From assembly GCA_014529385.2 (NCBI GenBank), contig CM043947.1:103817811-103881810 (forward strand): a stretch of DNA of 64,000 bases, written 5' to 3'. Below the pieces are notes generated by a model. The model did no database searches. It was given only the letters and a program-made list of their open reading frames with translations, and was not told the DNA's origin. A program made the position numbers and the translations under genes. This stretch comes from Adiantum capillus-veneris (taxonomy: Eukaryota > Streptophyta > Polypodiopsida > Polypodiales > Pteridaceae). The first letter of the stretch is position 1. Each line of letters begins with the position of its first letter. Below, piece by piece: positions 57,123 to 64,000 of the stretch.

Positions 57123-57389
57123 CTAATGTCTAAACATGTATCTTTTAAGGAGCATGAGCCTCTCCAAATGAGATTTCAAAGTTCTCAGGTGAGAAGCATA
57201 TGAATTTTGATTTACCCATGTTAAGCTCCAAGCTTGCTACCAAGGAGTACAACCCAAAGTATCCCAAGATTACGTAGAAATCTAGCCCTTGCTAAAATGA
57301 CTTCTAGGGTAATGCAGTATAGAAACCATGAGAAATAGACAAAACAACACTCAGTTTGTGGCACAATCTAGGTTAGAGAGCTGTTTACA

Positions 57390-57611
57390 AAAACAAGGTT
57401 TCTCTTTTAATATGAAAAGTGCTGCCATCAACCGTGCCCTCAATGCTTGCTCATCTACTACCAAGAGCATCAATAAATTTTCCTCAGTATAATTTTTACC
57501 AAAACAAGGTTTCTCTTTTAATATGCAAAGTGCTGCCATCAACCTTGTTCTCAATTCTTGCTCATCTACTACAACAACATCAATAAATTTCCCTTAAAGT
57601 ATAGTTTTTGT
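57390..57611. repeat. 111-bp tandem duplication
   Basis: AAACAAGGTTTCTCTTTTAA recurs at 57391 and 57502. The period is a multiple of three, so a minus-strand ORF (57351-57554) repeats RLMAALxILKEKPCF. Units differ at a handful of sites. Confidence 0.85.
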
Positions 57612-57670
57612 ATAGATAAAACCTTTTAGGTTTAAGGAGTTTTGCATTTGTAAGAATCCCTAGAAAATTG

Positions 57671-57814
57671 GATGGCCAAGGTTATCCTACTTGGAAAAAT
57701 TTATAAACTAAATGGGTATCTTATCAATAAAAGCTCATGGGGAATAGTCAAGGAACTAATTGAGAATGAGAGGATAAAGACTAGGGCATCAAAAACTTGG
57801 TATCAAGAGAGATA
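57671..57814 (+). pseudogene. Copia gag N-terminus, cut by chromovirus B
   Basis: Two frames together give DGQGYPTWKN, then LNGYLINKSSWGIVKELI, the N-terminal block of plant Copia gag (compare DGDNYPMWAYMM at the left of the window). One frameshift lies between them. It stops at the chromovirus B LTR start. The rest of this Copia element would lie beyond the right edge. Confidence 0.6.
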
Positions 57815-58901
57815 TGTGAGGTCCCTGCCCCTTTTTGAGAGGAGCGGAGTATCTTTGATAGGTCTCCAATCCTGAAAAAGAAAAACCAACGGACATTGCC
57901 TTAGCTACTACGTAGCCACGGGCATGAACCGTTAGTGAAGGATTGGTCCTATCTCCCTATGGCGGAGAGTGACCACCATAACCCTATCTAAAAACTATCT
58001 ATAATCAATTCTACCTAAAAGTATAAATCTTAGAGTGACCAACCTGTGCGCTTTTTTCCCCATGTTTCATAAGCACACCCGCCAAGGTTTGTCTCTTTTA
58101 AGATTTATGACTTTAAAAAAAACAATTTTTAGCATTGGAAAGTTACCCGACTCATCGGGTCCACCCGTTTATAGAATGATACCGTCGGGGTATCATTCTC
58201 CCACTTTCCACACCACACTCACCCTTCTTTTGTTATCTAATTACTACCACACTATTTAAACATACATGTTCCTTTACTTTATTTATGATACTGGTTCGTT
58301 AAAACAGCACTTCAAACAATATTACAAACAATAGTCAAACAAGAAGTCGTCCAATTTTAAACCAACAACCCTTGGATTAGGTTCACCCAAGAATCTCTAC
58401 TAGCGCTATTATGTCCGATCGGTATATACATTATTTATAGAAACCCTTGTCCTCATGAGCATCCCATACCGCTCGACAAGTAATCATTGTGCTAATCTGG
58501 ACGTACTCTCGCCATAGCAACAACGGTGCCAATCTAGGCGTCATCCTCACACCACGGCAAAACAAAACTGCAGTATCCAGCTAGGCTAATCTGGGTGTAC
58601 TCCCACCATAGCATCAGCGGTGCCATCCTAGGCGTTATCTCACGCCTCGGCAACTGCCACATAATGCCAACGCTAATAAGTAGAGAGACTTGAGAGAAAC
58701 CATACCGAAGGTTTTGGATAAACATTCTTTCCTATAGCAACCAGTTTAACCAGACATTCTTTCCTACTTGTCAAACATATGCCGAGTTTCTTGGGGTTAA
58801 GCCCCGTGGTTTCGGTCCGTGTTTTCTTTTCATAAGGTAAATATTATATTTCTATGGTCTCGCATATGCAATGATGCATAACTTGAAACTGCAATACTAA
58901 C

Positions 58902-59024
58902 TTGTACCATAGCTCTGATTGGTCCGATTGGTGGAGACATAGCATGTTCCGCAGGAGTTCCCCCGTTACTTGTACCGGATTCATGATCATTAGCGCCTTG
59001 TGTTCGAGCACGCTTTGGAGCCAT
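58902..59024 (-). CDS. LTR-encoded ORF start (predicted exon 1, chromovirus B)
   Basis: 41 codons from ATG 59022-59024, starting MAPKRARTQGANDHESGTSN, ending in phase 0 at a donor CAA|GTTAGT (intron from 58901). The open frame runs on to 58830, but the residues beyond the donor do not resemble those beyond the donor in chromovirus A. The shared basic start, the GTSN motif, the RAI/RAM motif and the identical donor phase argue for a conserved exon. Exon 2 would be next to the 5' LTR outside the window. Confidence 0.55.
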
Positions 59025-59479
59025 TTTTTTGTACTACACTTATGTTATACACTTAGAACTTTAAATTGGTCAATTTCCCTAGTAATCTCCTTATTTCCAA
59101 AGAGAGTCTGTAATTTGAACCCTCGCCAACTCGGATTCACACTTAGTGTTGTTGTTCTATATCTAATTTCTATACATCAAATATTTGCTAATCGTAATTA
59201 ATCAAAAATTAAGTGTGTAAACTATGAGTGAAAGTTTAGGACTGCATTACTTTTATGCATGACATTTCTAATCCAATTCTAACTTCCATTTCTATACTTC
59301 AACTAAATCAATTTTTAGTATTATTCAAAATTCTACTTAATCTAATTGACAATAAAATTGTTGAATGAGAATTTCATCATGTATAAGAAGAATAAGATGA
59401 GTTTTCTTATGTATTAACTTTCAATTAACTATGCATAAGTTAATAGTGAAGATGTACTAACTAGAGAGAGTAGTATACT

Positions 59480-59815
59480 TAGAGAGATTAAAGTAAGAAA
59501 AAACATACACACACATCTTTTCTAAAGTTAATTGAATCTTACTAATCCAGTAGAAGATTAGAGTAAAAGAGAACACACACACATCCTTTTCTAAAGCTAA
59601 TTGACTCTTACTAATGTATTAGAGAAATTAGAGTAAGAGATAGCACATATACACACATATCCTTCTTAAAACTAATTGAATCTTACTAATCTATTAGAGA
59701 GATTAGAGTAAGAGATAGCACACACACACACATAGCTAATTGAATCTTACTAATCTATTAGAGAGATTAAAATAAGAGATAGCACACATATATCATTCCT
59801 AAAGTTAATTGAATG
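59480..59815. repeat. Tandem leader repeats, about five units of 60-85 bp
   Basis: Units contain AATTGAATCTTACTAAT, AGAGATTAGAGTAAGAGA and a short CACACA run of variable length. They lie just downstream of the TATA box, so they would be in the transcribed leader. Confidence 0.85.
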
Positions 59816-59957
59816 CTTAATTAATACGCACCTTATTAGTCCACTAGAGTTTTTGCTCTCTTAGTGGTTTGTGGACGCCTTCTCTCTAAGAGAAGTGGCA
59901 GCAGTTCGTGAGCGCTATAGAGGCAATCTCTATGTCTAAAGTGTGAGCATGGATGCT

Positions 59958-59966
59958 CTATTTATA
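59958..59966 (-). promoter_or_regulatory. TATA box of the chromovirus B LTR
   Basis: Minus strand TATAAATAG, about 590 bp inside the LTR and about 930 nt upstream of the LTR ORF. A consensus plant core promoter element. Confidence 0.75.
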
Positions 59967-60551
59967 GCAGAAAAGAAAACGTCCAAAAAAATTTCTCAAA
60001 TTTTTTTAATAAAAAAAATAATTTTTTTTTCTCAAAAATCATACCCGCGTTTTTGGTACCCTTGTGGTACCCATCAGCTTGACCACTTTGTCATTATCAT
60101 CAAAAGATAAGGCCACACAGCCCCCCTCATTAAGATTAGTCAAAACTATCCTCTCCTTTTCATGTGACAGTGTGTCCCACTTTGTCCCCTCCTATGTGAG
60201 TCCAGGTGAGTCCATGTGCCTTCATTTGTCATCCCTGTGTATTCTTTTGTCTTTATAATTATTTTATTTATGATAATTTACTTTATATTTTTAAGTTAAA
60301 CTTTACAGTCTTATATTAACTTTACAGTAGTAAAAGAAAATTCTACAATCAGTAAATAGGTCTTGCAATAAGTTAGTTATTGATTCATATAGCTAACATG
60401 TCAGAATTTTGTAGCGTAAATTTTAAATTCTAGGTTTTCTCAGCCTACGATTCATAATTTGAACTCGAATATCTTAAATAATGAGTGATGGTTAAAAAAA
60501 ATTCAAATGCGTAATAGAACTTGTGTGAAATTCGAAAGTAGAGACCTTACA

Positions 60552-60562
60552 ATCTCCCCAAC
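60552..60562 (-). promoter_or_regulatory. Polypurine tract of chromovirus B
   Basis: Minus strand GTTGGGGAGAT next to the LTR start TGTAAGGTCTC. Confidence 0.88.
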
Positions 60563-60580
60563 TTAGAATTTGAGATTCCC

Positions 60581-63503
60581 TCATCTCAAGAACAGTGAAG
60601 GGTAATCCTTAACAAAGAATGTCTCATCTTCCCAAGTAGCATCTTCTATAGGGAAATCCTTCCATAAGATAAGATGTTCTTTGATGGATCTATTCCTAAG
60701 CTTTCTCTCCTGAGTTTCTAGGATAGTATCAAGGTTGGAGTTGTAGAACATCTTGAGCAGGTAAAATGATTTGCTCATCATCAAGGACATGGTCAGGGTT
60801 ATATACATAAGGTTTTAACAGACTTAGATGAAATACATCATGCACTTTGAGATGAGAAGGGAGTTTTAGTCTATAAGCTTGATCACTTACAACCTTGATT
60901 ATTTCGTAAGGTCCACAATATCGGTAGCTAAGATTCTTATACCTTCCGAGAGACAGATTGCTCTTTTTGGGCTTTACTTGTAAGAAAACTTTGTCACCTT
61001 CTTTGAAAACCCGATCAGATCTTTTTAAGTCGGCGTACTTCTTTTGTCGATCTTGAGCCGCTTGAATATCCCTTCGAATAGCTTTGGTTTGAGCTTCCAT
61101 TTCTTCAAGAATTTTCTTTGAGGCTTCTACCCTTATAGTGGGGTCAAAAAAGTTAAGAGGTGATAAACATTCTTGACCATAAAGAGCATTAAAAGGTGTC
61201 ATTCCAATACTTCTATGAGTAGAGGAATTGTATGCATACTCTACCAAGGGTAGGTATTGAATCCACTTGCGAGGTTCTCTATTGCAGTAGGCTCTGAGGA
61301 TGTCTTCAATTACTTGATTAACTCTTTCAGTTTGGCCATCAGTTTGAGGATGATAAGCAGTCCTAAAACATAAGTGGGTTCCAATAGCTTGAAACAATGA
61401 TACCCAAAACTTTGAAGTAAACTTGGCATCACGATCGCTAACAATCCTCTTGGGTAAACCATGAATTCTGAAAACCTCCTTCACAAACAGACAAGCAATA
61501 TCTGAAGCTGTAAAGGTTGTCTTAACTGGGATTAAGTGAGCCACTTTAGTAAGCAAGTCGACTATGACCATGATTGAATCATAGCCAGCTTGAACAGAAG
61601 AAAACCTGGTGATAAAGTCCATGCTAATACATTCCCATTTCATTTGGGGAATATCTAAAGGATGTAATTTACCTGGCATCTTTAGGCTCTCTGCCTTAAT
61701 CCTTTGACAAGACAAACACTGCTTGACATAGCGAAGGACATCACCCTTCATACCTTGCCAATAGTAACTTCTGTGAATTGCATTGATGGTTTTGGCATAA
61801 CCTGGATGTCCTGAAGTTGGGCCATCATGTGCTTCATATAGGATAGCATTCCTTAGGGTAGAATCCTTAGGTATGCATAGTCGATTCCTATAGTAAATTT
61901 TCCCATCTTCTAAGGAGTAATGTAGAGGTTTAGGCTGATTTGATGATACCCTCTCTTCATGTGGGATACTAGCAAGCATCTGGTAATCTGCATCTCTGAC
62001 TGCAGCATCCGAGACCTTGTCTAAAATAGGGTTGTTAGCCATGGAAATTGCCCCCAAAAAAGCTTTACGGCTTAGGGCATCTGCCACAACATTATCCTTA
62101 CCTGGTCTAAATTTAATTTCAAAATCATATTCGTGCATGAGCTCTATCCATCTCCTCTGTCTCATGTTAAGGTTAGGTTGGGTAAAAATCAACTTAAGAC
62201 TCTTGTGATCTGTTACCAATTGGAATTTGCGTCCCAATAGATAATGTCTCCATAGCTTGAGAGCGTGAATAACTGCTAGCAATTCTAAGTCATGTGTAGC
62301 ATAATTCAATTCATGAATCCTAAGCTTCCGAGAAGTATAAGCTACAGGCCTTCCCTCTTGAGTAAGGACTCCTCCTAATGCAAGGTTACTAGCATATGTG
62401 ATCACCTCGAATTCTTGGGTGAAGTCTGGAAGTTTTAAGAGAGGTTCTGAAGCAAGATACTCCTTAAGCTGTTTGAAGCAAGATTCATGTTTTTCTTCCC
62501 AAAGTATTGTAGCTCCTTTCTTTAGCAAGTCGGTTAGTGGTGCAGCTTTAAGAGCATAGTCCTTTACAAAGATCCTGTACCACCCTGTGATACCTAAGAA
62601 CCCTCTAACTTCGGTTTGTGAAGTGGGTTGAGGCCATTTCACAATATCTTTAACTTTGTCAGGGTCAACAGAGACTCCTTCAGGTGAAATGATAAACCCT
62701 AAGTAACAAACCTTAGGGGTAAAGAAGGTACATTTGATTTTCTTTGCATACAGCTTATTTCGGCGTAAAAGCTCTAACACTTTCCTAACATGTCCTTCAT
62801 GCTCTTCCTCTGATTTGGAATAAATTAAGATATCGTCAAAGAATACTAGGACAAAATCATCCAAGAATTCTCTAAATATATCGTGCATCAGACGATTGAA
62901 AGTTGCAAGAGCATTCGTAAGTCCGAAAGCCATCACTGTAAATTCGTAATGACCATAATGAGTGTTGAAAGCTGTTTTGGAGCTATCAGCCTCCTGGATT
63001 CGAATTTGATGATAGCCAGATCGAAGATCAATCTTAGTGAATATTTTGGCTCCATGTAATCTGTCCAGCATCTAATCAATACGAGGAATTTGATATTTAT
63101 TCTTGATGGTAACCTGATTTAAGCCCCTATAATCTATGCAAAGTCGAAGAGAGCCATCCTTTTTCTTTTGGAAGAGAACAGGTGCACCCCATGGAGATGT
63201 ACTAGGTCGGATAAACCCTTGCTCAATCAACTGCTTGAGCTGCTCCTTGAGTTCTATAGCCTTTGGAAGTGACATATTGTACGACGCTCTTGAGACTGGT
63301 ACACTACATGGAAATATTTTGATTTCATGGTCTACGTCCCTAGGTGGTGGTAGTTCAGAAAGTTCAGTGGGGAAAACATCCAAAAATTCTTCTAGCCACA
63401 TTGGTTCAGGGTTGGAAGAAGATTTTTCTACTTTGTTTAGCTTGACTACAAAAATATGTTGACCCTTGCATAGCCCTTTCAAAAGACAATTAGCTTTGAC
63501 CAA
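60581..63503 (-). pseudogene. Chromovirus B RT, RNase H, integrase and chromodomain
   Basis: Open for 780 codons (60729-63071), preceded in frame by 63072-63503 across one TAG (63072-63074). The upstream part has [20 protein letters not shown] and [10 protein letters not shown]. In the 780-codon part, RT active site FFDD is at residues 77-80; RNase H has ITYASNLALGGVL with the first Asp changed to Tyr, but [18 protein letters not shown] and VTDHKSL are kept; integrase has GHPGYAKTINAIHRSYYW, KQCLSCQRIKAE, WECISMDF, SDRDAKFTSKFW and DGQTERVNQV. The chromodomain (EHLILWKDFPIEDATWEDE) follows in another frame after a one-base insertion near 60735. Confidence 0.94.
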
Positions 63504-63515
63504 GTAAGCTTTTGG

Positions 63516-64000
63516 TCATCCATTCTGGCCTTGAATAGTGACTTCTTGACCTTGGTTGTCCACAAAAGTAACACTTCCTTGGGCACAATGGATATTGGCA
63601 TTGTGACTGGCTAACCAATCCATTCCAAGAATTCCGTCATGGTTTCCTATGGGTAAGGTTCGAAAAGTAGCATAAGTAGAGTATTCTCCCAACTTGAAAT
63701 CTATTTTTCCCACAGTGTACTAAGATAACACCTCCTTTCCATTGGCTAATTCAACTCTCATCTTTCTTGCAGGGTTTTGATTAAGTCCTAACCTCCTTAA
63801 ACATTTAGGTGACAAGAAAGAATGAGTACTACCACAATCAATAAGAAGCTCAAATTTTTCACCTTGGTGATTTGCAGGTGTTTGAATGACAGCATATTGT
63901 TGTCTTGCTCTTGGGTTATCAATTGCAGCATGTAGAGTTGCTCTTTCCTCTTGTTCTTCTCCCAATGTTGGTTCTCCTATGATAGCATTGACTCTGGCAT
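63516..64000 (-). pseudogene. Chromovirus B protease and end of gag (partial)
   Basis: Reads AVIQTPANHQGEKFELLIDC then GSTHSFLS, the same D-C-G-S protease site as chromovirus A, and DGILGMDWLASHNANIHCAQ. In-frame TAG at 63720-63722 and TGA at 63516-63518. The sequence runs off the window edge towards gag. Confidence 0.88.

Larger units (their letters stand above)
57815..60551 (-). repeat. Chromovirus B 3' LTR (2.7 kb)
   Basis: Shares with the chromovirus A LTR the terminal sequences, a CCCCATGTTTCA block and a CCCACTTTCCAC / CACACTCAC / TAATTACTACCACA block (58040-58260), and the LTR ORF. Contains an imperfect duplication with offset 94 bp (GCTAATCTGG at 58491 and 58585). Confidence 0.88.
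57815..64000 (-). mobile_element. Chromovirus B (Ty3/Gypsy, chromodomain), 3' part, runs off right edge
   Basis: Minus strand: 3' LTR (57815-60551), polypurine tract, chromodomain, integrase, RNase H, RT and protease. Gag and the 5' LTR are outside the window. LTR ends TGTGAGGTCC and GAGACCTTACA are nearly identical to chromovirus A, and the proteins are clearly related, so the two belong to one family but are not recent copies of each other. The left flank is AGATA (57810-57814); its partner is not in the window. Confidence 0.9.

Overview
This window comes from a large, repeat-rich land-plant nuclear genome. The evidence is several decayed Ty3/Gypsy and Ty1/Copia LTR retrotransposons typical of plants (chromodomain chromoviruses, a Tat-type lineage with two RNase H domains, Copia elements with an initiator-Met-tRNA primer site), a LINE relic, long pure GA and CA microsatellites, and low gene density. 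I see no host protein gene, tRNA, rRNA or CRISPR. Nothing I can read decides between a fern, gymnosperm, lycophyte or angiosperm, so I do not name a species.

Layout. 1-2.8 kb: the 5' part of a minus-strand Copia element running off the left edge. 2.8-5.6 kb: no recognisable gene. 5.6-6.35 kb and 31.93-34.37 kb: two halves of a decayed plus-strand Gypsy-like gag (element E), with its protease remnant at about 38.6-39.2 kb. Element E is split by chromovirus A (6352-31932, minus strand), bounded by near-matching 5-bp target duplications TCCTT/TCTTT. Chromovirus A is itself hit twice: Tat element A sits in its 3' LTR (7283-13349) and Tat element B sits in its integrase (15164-about 24594). LTR divergence estimated by eye agrees with the nesting: roughly 5% between the chromovirus A LTRs and roughly 1.6% between the Tat B LTRs. 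34.4-37.2 kb: a TRIM-like repeat pair (F) and a compact non-autonomous LTR element (G). 37.2-57.6 kb: mostly non-coding, holding an inverted pair of dispersed repeats (H1, H2), a second E-like gag, a LINE fragment, Copia 3'-end relics, a 75-bp minisatellite and four GA arrays. 57.66-57.81 kb: a Copia gag N-terminus cut by chromovirus B (57815 to the right edge, minus strand), which has a 2.7-kb LTR and a 780-codon open RT-RNase H-integrase stretch.

How the parts work together. Each autonomous element follows LTR promoter, primer site, gag, protease, RT, RNase H, integrase, polypurine tract, LTR. The most unusual feature is in the two chromoviruses. Their very long LTRs carry, downstream of a TATA-like box, a short ORF (47 and 41 codons) with related N-termini. 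In both copies the ORF reaches a consensus-like splice donor in phase 0, and the resemblance stops at that donor. In chromovirus A a phase-0 acceptor beyond the primer site opens a further 167-codon ORF upstream of gag, followed by two AATAAA signals. This predicts an extra spliced protein that starts inside the LTR. It is an inference from sequence and I could not match the protein to a known family.
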